Source: Catalinimonas niigatensis
GTDB lineage: Bacteria > Bacteroidota > Bacteroidia > Cytophagales > Cyclobacteriaceae
Direction: 5' to 3'
Length of the DNA stretch: 64,000 nt
Assembly (NCBI RefSeq): GCF_030506285.1
Contig: NZ_CP119422.1
Location: forward strand, 1,674,001 to 1,738,000
The translations under genes were made by a program, and so were the position numbers. The notes under the pieces are model-generated. The model did no database searches. It was not told where the DNA came from and saw only the letters and a list, made by a program, of their open reading frames with translations. Positions 43,586-52,585 of this stretch are shown piece after piece; position 1 is the stretch's first letter, and each line of letters opens with the position of its first letter.

Positions 43586-44932
43586 ATGAAAAAAGTTAAC
43601 AAACTTACTGTTTATGCAGTAGCACTGGCAGTCTTCTTTTCAGCATGTAAAGAAGATGATGTTGTTGAAAGTGATCCAACCACAGGTACAACAGAGATTC
43701 CTGAAACTTTTAGCAGCTTCACTCCAGAACAAAACAAAGCCAACTTAGAAGACAATGGTATTGAGCTTATCCAGGAGATGGATGCGCTGAAAGATGCCCC
43801 CGGAGTAGAGGCTACAGCAAGCTTTGCCTACTGGATGGATCAGGCACCAGCAACTGCAGCCAATGGAAGGATCTTACGTACTGCTCATACGATCCAGAAA
43901 TATCAAAAGGGTGATGCTTCTGCCAAAGATATTTTTGCTTCTATGAGAATGGCTGCTGACGAACCTGCCAGCATTCAAGAGTTTTATAACCAATACATGG
44001 GCGTCTATTCCTGGAACGCTACCCATCAGGAATGGGATTATTCCAAAGAAGGAGGCAAAATTGTATTTAAGTTTCCCGGTACAGAGAATGGAAGCAGCAA
44101 CAATGCTGAGCTACTAATTCATTCTTACGAAGGCGTAAATACTCCCAATCCTATTGATGAAGATTATAGCGGAGACCTGCCTACCAAACTGGTTACTGAG
44201 GTGAAAGTAGATGGCGCGCAGGTAATGGTTTATAATTTTAATGCTGCTTATAATCAGCAGGGTGAACCTACCAGCGTAAAAACGTCTTTGAGCCTGAATA
44301 CTTTCACTTTTGCTTTTGAAGCCAAAAATGACAGTGAAAATGTAGGATCTGCTTATTCACTGACCAAAGGGAATAAGATTCTGATCTCCATGGGTGCGGG
44401 TGCTAAAGGTACATTTACTACTGAGCAGATTGAAAAAGTAGACAACAGTGACAGCTATAATGAAGGGGATATTGTAACCGAAGCCAATGCTTTCTTCCAG
44501 GTGATGGATGTAAAAATGGCTGGTAGCGTAAATGTAGCCACTTTGGTTGATGGCATGCAAGGTCTTTACGAAGATGAAGTTCCTTATATGGAAGAAGAAG
44601 AATATAAAGCATATGAAAAAGAGCAGGCTGATAAAGAAGCTGTTCTGTACAATGAAAACATTAATCTGATTGTCTTCTATGCTAGCAAGAAAGAGAAAAT
44701 TGCTGACACAGAATTTTATACTTATGAAGATACCTATGAGTATTTTACTTATGAGTATGATTATGAAACTGAAAACTATTACCCTGTAACGAAAGAAGGA
44801 AGTTATACTACGGTAGGTATGAAGTTCATCTTTGCTGACGACTCCAAGTCTGACATGGAAGCTTACTTTGGCGAAGGCTTTGATGAGCTGACTACTGAGC
44901 TTACTAAGTTTACTGAAAGCCTTCAGGAATAA
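43586..44932 (+). CDS. Lipoprotein of unknown function (448 residues)
   Basis: The ATG at 43586 (MKKVNKLTVYAVALAVFFSACKED) gives a normal lipoprotein signal with SAC. The mature protein is acidic, with an early helical part (FTPEQNKANLEDNGIELIQEMDALKDA) and beta-rich regions with a possible repeated core (GGKIVFKFPGTENGSSNNAELLIHSYEG, KGNKILISMGAGAKGTFTT). The C-terminal part has many Tyr/Glu (YTYEDTYEYFTYEYDYETENYY) and a final amphipathic helix. I do not recognise a family. It is probably attached to the outer membrane. It stands alone, with a terminator. Confidence 0.75.
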   Translation: MKKVNKLTVYAVALAVFFSACKEDDVVESDPTTGTTEIPETFSSFTPEQNKANLEDNGIELIQEMDALKDAPGVEATASFAYWMDQAPATAANGRILRTAHTIQKYQKGDASAKDIFASMRMAADEPASIQEFYNQYMGVYSWNATHQEWDYSKEGGKIVFKFPGTENGSSNNAELLIHSYEGVNTPNPIDEDYSGDLPTKLVTEVKVDGAQVMVYNFNAAYNQQGEPTSVKTSLSLNTFTFAFEAKNDSENVGSAYSLTKGNKILISMGAGAKGTFTTEQIEKVDNSDSYNEGDIVTEANAFFQVMDVKMAGSVNVATLVDGMQGLYEDEVPYMEEEEYKAYEKEQADKEAVLYNENINLIVFYASKKEKIADTEFYTYEDTYEYFTYEYDYETENYYPVTKEGSYTTVGMKFIFADDSKSDMEAYFGEGFDELTTELTKFTESLQE

Positions 44933-44958
44933 GAGATCAACATTGACTTACTATAAAG

Positions 44959-44984
44959 CCACTTCTTAGGGAGTGGTTTTTTTT
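44959..44984 (+). terminator. Intrinsic terminator between convergent genes
   Basis: Stem CCACT/AGTGG with an extra wobble pair (44959-44963, 44972-44976) and eight T (44977-44984). It ends the lipoprotein gene and touches the stop of the DUF4249 gene. Confidence 0.8.
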
Positions 44985-45849
44985 ATTTGGCAACAACTCT
45001 AAAATAGGATGCTCCATAGCCTCCCCACACCCCAATCGCATCTCCCTGAATATTAGATAACACCCTGTTTCCAGAAGCAGCAAGAGGATTTTTTGAGGCA
45101 TATAGTTCTCTTTCCAGGCTTTTCCAGTACTGAAAATGAGCTGCATCCAAAGTACAAAATTTCACCATCACTGTATCTCCTGTATTGAAATACAGGTCAT
45201 CAGTAATCTGGCTCAGGGATTCAGCACCTCTGAGTAAAGCAAAGTCCACTGTTTCACCGTTAAAAACCTCATCACTCAGTGCTGAAAGATAGACAGGAAT
45301 AAATCCCTTGTCCTTTCCCATACGTTGTGTAAAAATCCTGTACTGGTTACTTTCATCTGCGGGATCAGAAAAGCGCGCCCAAACCTGGCCCAGCGTATCA
45401 TTGCCGGATAAATTTTCAAACCAAAGGCTGTCTAAGGAAGCTCTTACTGGGATGCTTGTCTCAGCAGTATACATTCTACCTCTGGATTCTATTTTAAGGG
45501 AATATTTTTTTCCTACTTCTCCTTTTATTTCATTGCCTTCGTACACATAGCTCGGAAAAAAAGCATCTTTTTTCTTTAAAGTTAAAATTTCTTCCATCTC
45601 TCCATCGCTCACACTTACCTTCGCGGTAGTGATCACCGAGCGTCGCATAGCAGCCGAGTCTACCGGATCAAAATATGCTGCACTTTCTGTCAGTATCACT
45701 GTAGGATATCTACCTTGTTCAATCCATCCCTCTACGACCAGCTTTGGTGTATATGGAGGTAGCTCCACTGAAATATCCTGTTCGCAGGAAGTCAGAAAAG
45801 CGATCATTAAAATAAAAATAAGCCCAGTCAAGATGAAAATGTTCTTCAT
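44983..45849 (-). CDS. DUF4249 lipoprotein
   Basis: The start is the ATG at 45849 (MKNIFILTGLIFILMIAFLTSCEQDI), giving a lipoprotein signal with TSC and a 288-residue protein. Hallmarks of DUF4249 are ISVELPPYTPKLVVEGWIEQG near residues 24-44, YVYEGNEIKGEVGKKYSLKIES, and WARFSDPADESNQYRIFTQR. Such proteins accompany TonB receptors, here the 787-residue gene that ends 16 bases upstream. The pair is probably an outer-membrane uptake complex, with this lipoprotein as a surface partner; its substrate is not known. Confidence 0.9.
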   Translation of the reverse strand: MKNIFILTGLIFILMIAFLTSCEQDISVELPPYTPKLVVEGWIEQGRYPTVILTESAAYFDPVDSAAMRRSVITTAKVSVSDGEMEEILTLKKKDAFFPSYVYEGNEIKGEVGKKYSLKIESRGRMYTAETSIPVRASLDSLWFENLSGNDTLGQVWARFSDPADESNQYRIFTQRMGKDKGFIPVYLSALSDEVFNGETVDFALLRGAESLSQITDDLYFNTGDTVMVKFCTLDAAHFQYWKSLERELYASKNPLAASGNRVLSNIQGDAIGVWGGYGASYFRVVAK

Positions 45850-45864
45850 AAGTACACCCAAGAA

Positions 45865-48228
45865 TTAGAAGGTAATATTATAGGATAGCGAAGGGATGAT
45901 AGGAAATAAGGAAACCTGCCGGGCATTGATTTCCAGAGAGTAATCGCGAAGACTGCCTTCTGCTTCAAAATATACATAATAAGGGTTCATCCTGCTGTAC
46001 ACATTGTACAATGAGAATACCCAATAGGATTTGAACTTAGCAGAGGATATAGGATAATAGGTGGCGGAAAGATCAAGGCGATGGTAGCTGGGCAGGCGAA
46101 AATTATTTCTTCCCGCATATTCATTGACAATGTTGCCCTGCATGATATAACGAGCTACGGGCAAGGTCATGGTATTGCCACTGGCCAGAACAAATACGCC
46201 CGAAAAATGCCACTGAGGATGCTTACGATAATTGACAAGTAAAGATAGATTATGCAGCCTGTCATATTTTGCCGGGAAAGATACACCCTGGTTGATGTCA
46301 TCAAATTTACGGGTGGTACGAGATAAAGTGTAAGAAACCCACCCACTCAGGCTTCCTTTATTTTTCTTCAACATCCACTCAAGGCCATATGAGTTGCCTC
46401 TTCCAAAGTAAAATTTATCATCAAAGTTCTGGTATTGGCCTTTTCCCAAAAGCACACCATTCTGATACTCCAGTTGATTATGCATCTGCTTATAGTAGCC
46501 GGTAACAGAACCTTCCAGATCAAATTCCGCTAACAGGCGATAATAGCCCAATGCGTATTGATTGGCTGTTTGAGGTTTTACGAGGGCAGAGCTGGGCACC
46601 CATACGTCAGTAGGCAAGGATACAGATGACATGGGAGCCATATGAATGTATTGTAGCGTATGATCAAAAGAAGCTTTAAGCGTAGTGTTTTTGGATATGC
46701 TATAACTCACTGACAGCCGGGGCTCTAATCCTGAGTGCCGGGCAATACGTTCATTCCGCTGATAATGTATGGTGTCCTGATGTCTTCCGGTAAGATCGGT
46801 GAGGTAACGGTTGAAGGGGCCTATCTGCTGAAAAGTGCTTGCTCTTACTCCTAGCCCGGTTTGCCACTTCTCTCCTATCGCATATTCATGATGAAAGAAA
46901 ACAGCTCCTTCCTGTGCATGTAGGGGCAAAACCTCTCCAAAATCCAATGTCTGGTCAGCAGCAGTGCTTGCCTGCATGGCTCCGGGTACAAAACGATATT
47001 GTATGGCACGTATTCCAAAGGTAAAAGTACGTTTTTCGTTGGGGGTATATACAAATTCCTGATGTACGCCTTTTTCTGAAACCTCTGAAGACACCTGAAT
47101 CTGATAGCCACTTACTTTGGCTCCCAAACTCATTTTGTACTGGCTTCCAAAGACCGTAGTTTCGGAGAACCAACGGGGAGAAAAAGCATGCTGCCACTGA
47201 AATGAGAAAGCCTTATTGCCCCAGTTGATTTCATTCTGGAAAGCTTCAAAATTTGCATATTGAAATTGGTCGTTGCCGGAGTAGGCACTAAAGGTAATTT
47301 TATTTTTTTTGGAGAGCAGATAATCCCACTTCAGGTTGAGGTCATAAAAAAAGTAATCAAGTCCCGATTTAAAGACTGATGTATTTTGAAGAAGTGTTTT
47401 CTGGAGTACATCATAATAGGTACGCCTCGCCGCAATCATCAGCGAACTCTTGTCTTTAACTATCGGACCTTCCACTTTGATATTGGCTGCTATCAATCCC
47501 AGACTTCCCTTTCCTTTCCATTCCTGTTTATCTCCTGTTTGGGTTTTGATATCCAATACAGAAGATAGCCTTCCACCGTAATAGGCCGGTATTCCACCTT
47601 TGTCTAGAGATACCTGATCAATGGTGTTTCCATTGAAGACAGAGAAAAAACCGAAGAGGTGACTGGCATTATAAATCGTGGCTTTATCCAGAAGGATTAA
47701 ATTTTGGTCTACTTCTCCTCCTCTTACATAAAAACCAGTGTTTCCATCTCCAGCATTCTGTACTCCTGGCAGCATCTGTACTACCCTGACCGGATCTACC
47801 TCTCCCAGCAGATGAGGTAATTTGGCTATCTCCTCCATGTTCAGGCTCACCCTATCTATCAGTTGAGTGTGGGATTCATGCTCTTTGGTACTTTCTATAA
47901 TTACCTCGTCTGTCATGAGTACTGCAGGTAATAATTGCACGCTCAGCGTAGTATCTCCAGAAGTATAGAGAGAAATATGCTGTTCCTGGTATCCAACAAA
48001 AGAAAAGCGGAGTTGAAAAGAAGTGGATGAAGGTAACTTGAGTTGAAAAAACCCAGCCATGTCAGTGGAAGTACCATTGCCAGTACTTATAACTACATTT
48101 ACTCCGGGTAAGGGTTCCTGTGTTTCAGCATCTACAACATGGCCACTTACCACAATTTCTGCAAAGGTTTCGGTGGTTAGGGACGAAAGCGCCAGCATGA
48201 AAAAAATGCTGATCAGGAAGTATCGCAT
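45865..48228 (-). CDS. TonB-dependent outer-membrane receptor with carboxypeptidase-regulatory-like domain
   Basis: The 787-residue protein has a signal peptide (to about 24), a regulatory-like beta domain (VVSGHVVDAETQEPLPGVNVVI, 26-100), a plug (VRVVQMLPGVQNAGDGNTGFYVRGGEVDQNLILLDKATIYNASHLFG, about 147-193) and a barrel ending in a C-terminal aromatic IPSLSYNITF. It is smaller than SusC-type proteins and lacks the SusC motif. With DUF4249 downstream it probably imports one particular nutrient (siderophore, peptide or other). Promoter not identified. An inverted repeat lies 40 bases upstream at 48269-48289. Confidence 0.93.
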   Translation of the reverse strand: MRYFLISIFFMLALSSLTTETFAEIVVSGHVVDAETQEPLPGVNVVISTGNGTSTDMAGFFQLKLPSSTSFQLRFSFVGYQEQHISLYTSGDTTLSVQLLPAVLMTDEVIIESTKEHESHTQLIDRVSLNMEEIAKLPHLLGEVDPVRVVQMLPGVQNAGDGNTGFYVRGGEVDQNLILLDKATIYNASHLFGFFSVFNGNTIDQVSLDKGGIPAYYGGRLSSVLDIKTQTGDKQEWKGKGSLGLIAANIKVEGPIVKDKSSLMIAARRTYYDVLQKTLLQNTSVFKSGLDYFFYDLNLKWDYLLSKKNKITFSAYSGNDQFQYANFEAFQNEINWGNKAFSFQWQHAFSPRWFSETTVFGSQYKMSLGAKVSGYQIQVSSEVSEKGVHQEFVYTPNEKRTFTFGIRAIQYRFVPGAMQASTAADQTLDFGEVLPLHAQEGAVFFHHEYAIGEKWQTGLGVRASTFQQIGPFNRYLTDLTGRHQDTIHYQRNERIARHSGLEPRLSVSYSISKNTTLKASFDHTLQYIHMAPMSSVSLPTDVWVPSSALVKPQTANQYALGYYRLLAEFDLEGSVTGYYKQMHNQLEYQNGVLLGKGQYQNFDDKFYFGRGNSYGLEWMLKKNKGSLSGWVSYTLSRTTRKFDDINQGVSFPAKYDRLHNLSLLVNYRKHPQWHFSGVFVLASGNTMTLPVARYIMQGNIVNEYAGRNNFRLPSYHRLDLSATYYPISSAKFKSYWVFSLYNVYSRMNPYYVYFEAEGSLRDYSLEINARQVSLFPIIPSLSYNITF

Positions 48229-48268
48229 GCACTATTTTTTTACAGCGCATATTAGCAAAGCAAAAGCA

Positions 48269-48289
48269 GCCTAACAAAGCAAGTTAGGC
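48269..48289 (-). terminator. Possible weak terminator of the MORN-like repeat gene
   Basis: Perfect stem GCCTAAC/GTTAGGC (48269-48275, 48283-48289), loop of 7. The minus strand continues CTGCTTTTGCTTTG, which is only a partial T-tract. It could instead be an operator for the TonB receptor. Confidence 0.45.
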
Positions 48290-48384
48290 CATATATTACA
48301 AGGTAGGTATCCGCTTTATAAATACAGAAATCTAATGTGCAAAGCAGTTTTTATTCAGCAGTATGTATGATAAAGAATAACTTA

Positions 48385-49446
48385 TTAAAGCTGTTCCTCT
48401 TCTTCGTCAGCAGTATGTTCTACCACCTCTATGAGCCGGCCTGTTCGGGTATAGTATTTCCAGAGTCCTGATTTATTGTCTTCTACAAACTCGCCTGTAG
48501 ACTCAACATTTCCATTGTCATAGAAGTAAGTCCAGACGCCGACCTGCAGCCCATCTTTCATTTTGCCTTCCGCAGATACCCTTCCACCTTTAAAATAACT
48601 CACCCATTCGCCGTTGGGTTTACCATTTTTATACTCAATCTTGGTCTCCAGCTCCCCGGTATTGAAATAAGCCAACTTGATTCCCTCACCATTTTTGAAG
48701 GTTCCACTGTCCAGCGTATCTCCGGTAATGGTCATATAAGGTCCTACATTCATCAGACGACCCATGCTCCATTTTTCTTCCTGTATCAATTGCCCATTGA
48801 TATAAAACAAACCCCAGGGACCATCTTCCTCTCCCATCACAAAGCTACCCACCGACTGAAGTTGACCTTCGTCATGGTATTTGAACCATTGTCCATGTTC
48901 CATATCCAGACGATATGCTCCTTCGGCGATTAATACACCGTCAATATTATAGTACTTCCAGATACCGCTTTTCAATCCGGCAACATATTCTCCTGCAGAA
49001 TAAATACTGCCAGTTTCATAGTAAGTTTTCCAGATGCCAGTTGGCACATCGTCTTCAAACTGTCCTTCTACACTGATTTTTCCGTTGTAGTGATATTCAG
49101 TGTAAACGCTATCACGTATGCCATTATCAAGGTAGTTCATAGATTTCAGCTGTCCATTGGGATAGTAAAATTTCCATTCTCCTTCTGCCTGATCATCTTC
49201 ATATTGCCCCACGCCCATCATGCTTCCGTACTCATCAAAGAAGAGCCAGCGACCGGTTTTCATCCCATTTTCAAACTGTCCTCTTTGAACCAGCCTTCCG
49301 GTGCTATTAAAAAAAGTCCAACGTCCTTCCCGTTTGTCATTCTGTAGTTCACCTCTACCCCGCAAACTGTCTACGGGAGTAATACCACTTTGCGCCCATG
49401 TAGATAGGCTCATTGTTATCAATAAGACCGTTAAGATACTTCTCAT
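48385..49446 (-). CDS. MORN-like (YwqK) repeat protein, exported
   Basis: The 353-residue protein has a signal peptide (MRSILTVLLITMSLSTWAQ) followed by about thirteen repeats of 22-24 residues of the type G.WKYY...G.LKSEG.Y..G. Examples are EGRWTFFNSTGRLVQRGQF, EGEWKFYYPNGQLKSMNYL, SGIWKYYNIDGVLIAEGAY and VGVWTYFYDNGNVESTGEF. This is the YwqK/MORN-variant pattern. Databases label such proteins toxin-antitoxin YwqK-type, but an exported version in Bacteroidota is probably structural or a binding scaffold. The acidic C-terminus (ADEEEEQL) is unusual. No toxin gene lies beside it. Confidence 0.85.
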   Translation of the reverse strand: MRSILTVLLITMSLSTWAQSGITPVDSLRGRGELQNDKREGRWTFFNSTGRLVQRGQFENGMKTGRWLFFDEYGSMMGVGQYEDDQAEGEWKFYYPNGQLKSMNYLDNGIRDSVYTEYHYNGKISVEGQFEDDVPTGIWKTYYETGSIYSAGEYVAGLKSGIWKYYNIDGVLIAEGAYRLDMEHGQWFKYHDEGQLQSVGSFVMGEEDGPWGLFYINGQLIQEEKWSMGRLMNVGPYMTITGDTLDSGTFKNGEGIKLAYFNTGELETKIEYKNGKPNGEWVSYFKGGRVSAEGKMKDGLQVGVWTYFYDNGNVESTGEFVEDNKSGLWKYYTRTGRLIEVVEHTADEEEEQL

Positions 49447-49501
49447 ATTTGATCTTTTGCCCTAAAGGCTATTTTTCTGTTTTTAGATAGTATTCACCAA
49501 A

Positions 49502-50155
49502 TTAGTGGCTTTCTTCGTAAAGAGAAAGAGCCACTAACATCTGTTTAAAAAAAGAAAGGGTAAATTCCGGGAGTTGATCCCATTTTCCTAACTCCAATGT
49601 AGATGTCAATTTAATATACGGCAATTCCTGCATTTTAGTGCGAAGCTTCTCTTCTGATAGTTCTTCTATCGCTATATAATTTGTATCGTCCAGATGGTGC
49701 TGCCAGGGATCTTGCATATTGGTATACAAATACATGTTTTGCCCGTACAATGTGCTTGCTTGCTCAATCAAAATTGCCCGAAACTGATCAAGAGCCTTAC
49801 CTGAAAGATGCAGTGTAACACTGAAATAATGCCCCCACCAAAACATGGTTCTTAGCGCAAAGATACTACTGCGATGAAACTGACGAGGATAGTCTAATAT
49901 AAAATAAGGGAGAAGACGGTAGTTCTCTCCCTTAGCAATTTTACCAGCCTTAAACTTAATATTTTCAGGAAAGGGGATGGCATGTGCAAAAATGAAAGCT
50001 TTCAGGCCAGCTTCTGTATCCAGAAGCAAATGGTTGATTTTTTTATATATTTTATGTCTGGTCAGCAGAAAATCCAGATCTTCCAGATAGTTTAGCTCTT
50101 TATCCGTTATGGTCACTTCATGCTCCATAAGCCTTTTAGCTTTGGGAATTATCAA
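49502..50155 (-). CDS. Conserved-looking hypothetical protein (217 residues)
   Basis: The protein has no signal peptide or membrane segment. It has a charged helical start (KAKRLMEHEVTITDKELNYLEDLDFLLTRHKIYKKIN), then a region with many aromatic residues (YPRQFHRSSIFALRTMFWWGHYFSVTLHLSG) and a helical end (LPEFTLSFFKQMLVALSLYEESH). I do not recognise a family. The start overlaps the last 20 bases of the upstream 76-residue gene, so translation is probably coupled. The WW/HYF cluster suggests a hydrophobic ligand or RNA surface. Confidence 0.65.
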   Translation of the reverse strand: MIIPKAKRLMEHEVTITDKELNYLEDLDFLLTRHKIYKKINHLLLDTEAGLKAFIFAHAIPFPENIKFKAGKIAKGENYRLLPYFILDYPRQFHRSSIFALRTMFWWGHYFSVTLHLSGKALDQFRAILIEQASTLYGQNMYLYTNMQDPWQHHLDDTNYIAIEELSEEKLRTKMQELPYIKLTSTLELGKWDQLPEFTLSFFKQMLVALSLYEESH

Positions 50156-50366
50156 TGCGCTGAATCACTTTAATCACCACCTCATGCTGGTCACCATCCT
50201 GATCCTGCAGGTAAATATTCAACTGCGGATTATCCACAGTGGTGTTATTCTTTATTTCAACAATCTTATTATGCTCTAATTGTTCTTCAATCTGCTCTTT
50301 TAGTTTTTCAATCGCATTGGCTACTTGTACCTCCAGCGGACTAGGATTATAACGCTCAGTTTGCAT
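50136..50366 (-). CDS. Small hypothetical protein overlapping the next gene
   Basis: The 76-residue, acidic protein has a helical start (LEVQVANAIEKLKEQIEEQLE) and a beta-rich end (LNIYLQDQDGDQHEVVIKVIQRID). Its last 20 bases overlap the start of the 217-residue gene in another frame. The two make a translationally coupled pair of unknown function. There is no signal peptide. The sequence KNNTTVDNPQLNI looks like a linker between the two parts. Confidence 0.6.
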   Translation of the reverse strand: MQTERYNPSPLEVQVANAIEKLKEQIEEQLEHNKIVEIKNNTTVDNPQLNIYLQDQDGDQHEVVIKVIQRIDNSQS

Positions 50367-50474
50367 ATGAATTAATTTTTATAATATAAGTTTATTGATT
50401 CGTTCAAGCTAACATACCCGCTCTTACTATACAAATGTATTACTAAGAGTTTGGTTATGGCAAAAAAACTACGA

Positions 50475-51128
50475 TCAGGAGGCACTTTGTGGTACTCTCA
50501 AGGATGAATCATTATTCTGTACACTATTTACCTGCTTAGATACCGGATAAGCCTTGATCAGCTTATCTTCCATCGGACGGAGCATATCCTGTAAGCCTTC
50601 ATAATCTTCGGTATCACTCAGCCATATACTGATGGCCTCCGGATGAAGAATAACCGGCATCCGGTCGTGGATATGTGCTACCGAAGGGCTGGCAGCAGTG
50701 GTAATGATGCAAAAACCTGCCTGGCCTTCATCCTCATCCGGAGCATCCCAAATACCGGCAAAGACAAAAGGCTTGTCATTTTCCAGACAAATCCGGTAGG
50801 GTACTTTGCCACCCTTGTTCTTCATCCATTCGTAGTAGCCATCGGCAGCCACCAGACATCGACGGGTTTTGAAAGATTTTTTAAAAGTTGCTTTTTCCAA
50901 AATAGTCTCTGCCCGGGCATTGATCAGTCTTTTTTGATCAGCTTTGGCCCAAAAAGGAACGATTCCCCACGGATAAAGCCTAAAGCTTGAAGGCTGATGA
51001 TTACTTACCACCGGAAGTTTCTGCGATGGGGCTGCGTTATAATTCGGTTCAAAATCCTCAGGTACTTTTACATCCAGCATTTGAGCCAGTGTTTCTATTT
51101 CAGCGCCTATACTATATCGGCCACACAT
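50475..51128 (-). CDS. SOS-response-associated peptidase (SRAP, YedK/HMCES-like)
   Basis: The 217-residue protein begins MCGRYSIG: Cys2 is the catalytic residue that forms a thiazolidine link to abasic sites in single-stranded DNA after Met removal. Other SRAP blocks are PNYNAAPSQKLPVV, the Asn-Ala-Arg-Ala-Glu-Thr (NARAET) motif, CLVAADGYYEWMKN with the conserved Glu, FCIITTAAS, and the HDRMPVIL His. It protects replication forks from abasic sites. The gene is transcribed away from the rpsF operon. Its C-terminal extension is short and uncharacteristic. Confidence 0.94.
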   Translation of the reverse strand: MCGRYSIGAEIETLAQMLDVKVPEDFEPNYNAAPSQKLPVVSNHQPSSFRLYPWGIVPFWAKADQKRLINARAETILEKATFKKSFKTRRCLVAADGYYEWMKNKGGKVPYRICLENDKPFVFAGIWDAPDEDEGQAGFCIITTAASPSVAHIHDRMPVILHPEAISIWLSDTEDYEGLQDMLRPMEDKLIKAYPVSKQVNSVQNNDSSLRVPQSAS

Positions 51129-51294
51129 AGGTTATGAGTTTAAGGTTAATGCTAAAGTGTACGCTTTTCTATACTTACTGTATTGAACCATGAAAAGTTG
51201 GGTTGAAAACCAATGCTTTGTGCCTGTCAAGTGGTAAATCCAAAAAACATGATAAATATCGTGCAAATCGCCTTAAATGAAAGCGCATAACTTT

Positions 51295-51323
51295 TTGTTA
51301 GGATAAAAATAATTGTAAATTTG
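51295..51323 (+). promoter_or_regulatory. Bacteroidota-type promoter of the rpsF operon
   Basis: TAAATTTG at 51316-51323 matches the -7 consensus TAnnTTTG, and TTG at 51295-51297 serves as the -33 element with an 18-base spacing. Transcription would start near 51330, giving a leader of about 26 bases before the ATG at 51356. Confidence 0.72.
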
Positions 51324-51355
51324 CACCTCTTTTCCAGTAAACGATTAAACAAACA

Positions 51356-51730
51356 ATGGAATTTAAGAACAATTACGAGACAGTATTCATTTTGAATCCC
51401 GTTTTGTCTGAAGATCAGATGAAGGATACTGCCAACAAGTTTGTACAAATCCTCAAAGACAATGGTGCCGACGTGATCAACGTGGAGCATTGGGGTTTAC
51501 GCAAACTTGCTTACCCTATTCACCACAAAACTACCGGTTTTTATAATCTGGTAGAATTTAGTGTGGAAGGTTCGGCTGTGGCAACTCTTGAAACTGAATT
51601 CAGACGTGATGATAGGATCATGCGCTTTTTGACTGTGGCTTTAGATAAGCATGCAGTAGATTACAATGAGAGAAGAAGAAAAGGAGAATTTAAAAGAAGA
51701 AAAGAGACTAAGGAGGAGTCAGCATCATGA
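51356..51730 (+). CDS. rpsF: Ribosomal protein S6
   Basis: The 124-residue protein matches bS6: [27 protein letters not shown] at the start, [30 protein letters not shown] in the middle, and [23 protein letters not shown] basic C-terminal tail ([17 protein letters not shown]) is typical of Bacteroidota. It binds S18 and 16S rRNA on the small subunit. Its last four bases overlap rpsR (ATGA), so the two are coupled. No ssb gene lies between them, unlike in many Firmicutes and Proteobacteria. Confidence 0.97.
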   Translation: MEFKNNYETVFILNPVLSEDQMKDTANKFVQILKDNGADVINVEHWGLRKLAYPIHHKTTGFYNLVEFSVEGSAVATLETEFRRDDRIMRFLTVALDKHAVDYNERRRKGEFKRRKETKEESAS

Positions 51731-51984
51731 CATTACAGAACGAACCCGTAATCAGTAATAAAACTGAAAACAAGAAAAAATACTGCCGCTTCAAGAAGCA
51801 GGGCATCAAGTATATTGACTATAAAAATCCGGACTTTCTCCTGAAGCTTGTCAACGATCAGGGCAAAATATTGCCTCGCCGTATTACTGGCACCAGCCTG
51901 AAGTATCAGAAGAAAGTAGCACAGGCCGTCAAAAGAGCCAGGCATTTGGCCCTTCTACCTTTTGTTGATGATAATCTGAAGTAA
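51727..51984 (+). CDS. rpsR: Ribosomal protein S18
   Basis: The 85-residue protein matches bS18: [62 protein letters not shown]. The N-terminal 15 residues are variable. The single Cys near residue 19 corresponds to the remnant zinc-site Cys of other S18 proteins. Overlaps rpsF by four bases and precedes rplI by 71 bases. Confidence 0.97.
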   Translation: MTLQNEPVISNKTENKKKYCRFKKQGIKYIDYKNPDFLLKLVNDQGKILPRRITGTSLKYQKKVAQAVKRARHLALLPFVDDNLK

Positions 51985-52055
51985 GGGCGTCCATGGAAAG
52001 TATGCCTCTTCTGGCTACTTGAAACATACATCCATTCACCATTAATGTAAGAAAC

Positions 52056-52499
52056 ATGAACGTTATTCTTAAAGACGATATCAAAGGCCTGGGTTACAAA
52101 AACGACATTGTCGCAGTAAAGGCAGGCTATGGAAGAAACTATCTGATTCCGCAGGGACTTGCTGTCATTGCGAGTTCTTCAAACCTTAAAATGGCACAGG
52201 AAAATGTGCGTCAGGCTTCGCATAAAGCTGAGAAGCTGAAAAGCGATGCCCAAGCTATTGCAGCAAAAATGGGTGAGCTTACGCTTGAAATTCCTGCAAA
52301 AGCAGGTGAAAGCGGTAAAATCTTTGGTGCGGTAACTACCCTACAGGTAGCTGAAGCACTTAAAGAAAAAGGCTTTGACATAGATCGCCGCAAAATCTCA
52401 TTTAACCAGGATATCAAAAATCTGGGTGACTATACAGCTGAGATAGACCTGCACAAAGACGTGAAGCACGAAATTGCCATCAAGGTAGTAGAAGGCTAG
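52056..52499 (+). CDS. rplI: Ribosomal protein L9
   Basis: The 147-residue protein matches bL9: MNVILKDDIKGLGYKNDIVAVKAGYGRNYLIPQGLA forms the N-terminal rRNA-binding domain, a long connecting helix (ENVRQASHKAEKLKSDAQAIAAKM) follows, and the C-terminal domain has GKIFGAVTTLQVAEALKEKGFDIDRRKISF. It binds near the L1 stalk of the large subunit. Ends the rpsF-rpsR-rplI operon; a strong terminator follows within 50 bases. Confidence 0.97.
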   Translation: MNVILKDDIKGLGYKNDIVAVKAGYGRNYLIPQGLAVIASSSNLKMAQENVRQASHKAEKLKSDAQAIAAKMGELTLEIPAKAGESGKIFGAVTTLQVAEALKEKGFDIDRRKISFNQDIKNLGDYTAEIDLHKDVKHEIAIKVVEG

Positions 52500-52526
52500 A
52501 CATTATAAAAACATACTTTTTTAAAG

Positions 52527-52556
52527 AGCACTCCGATCATTTGGAGTGCTTTTTTG
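52527..52556 (+). terminator. Intrinsic terminator of the rpsF-rpsR-rplI operon
   Basis: Stem AGCACTCC/GGAGTGCT (52527-52534, 52543-52550) with loop GATCATTT and then T residues. The next gene starts 30 bases after. Confidence 0.93.
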
Positions 52557-52585
52557 TTATTATACCTTTGTGTATCCATTCTTTT

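Noticed and set aside
48385-49446. Toxin-antitoxin module based on the YwqK-like label
   Set aside because: The protein is exported, repeat-built, and has no toxin gene beside it.
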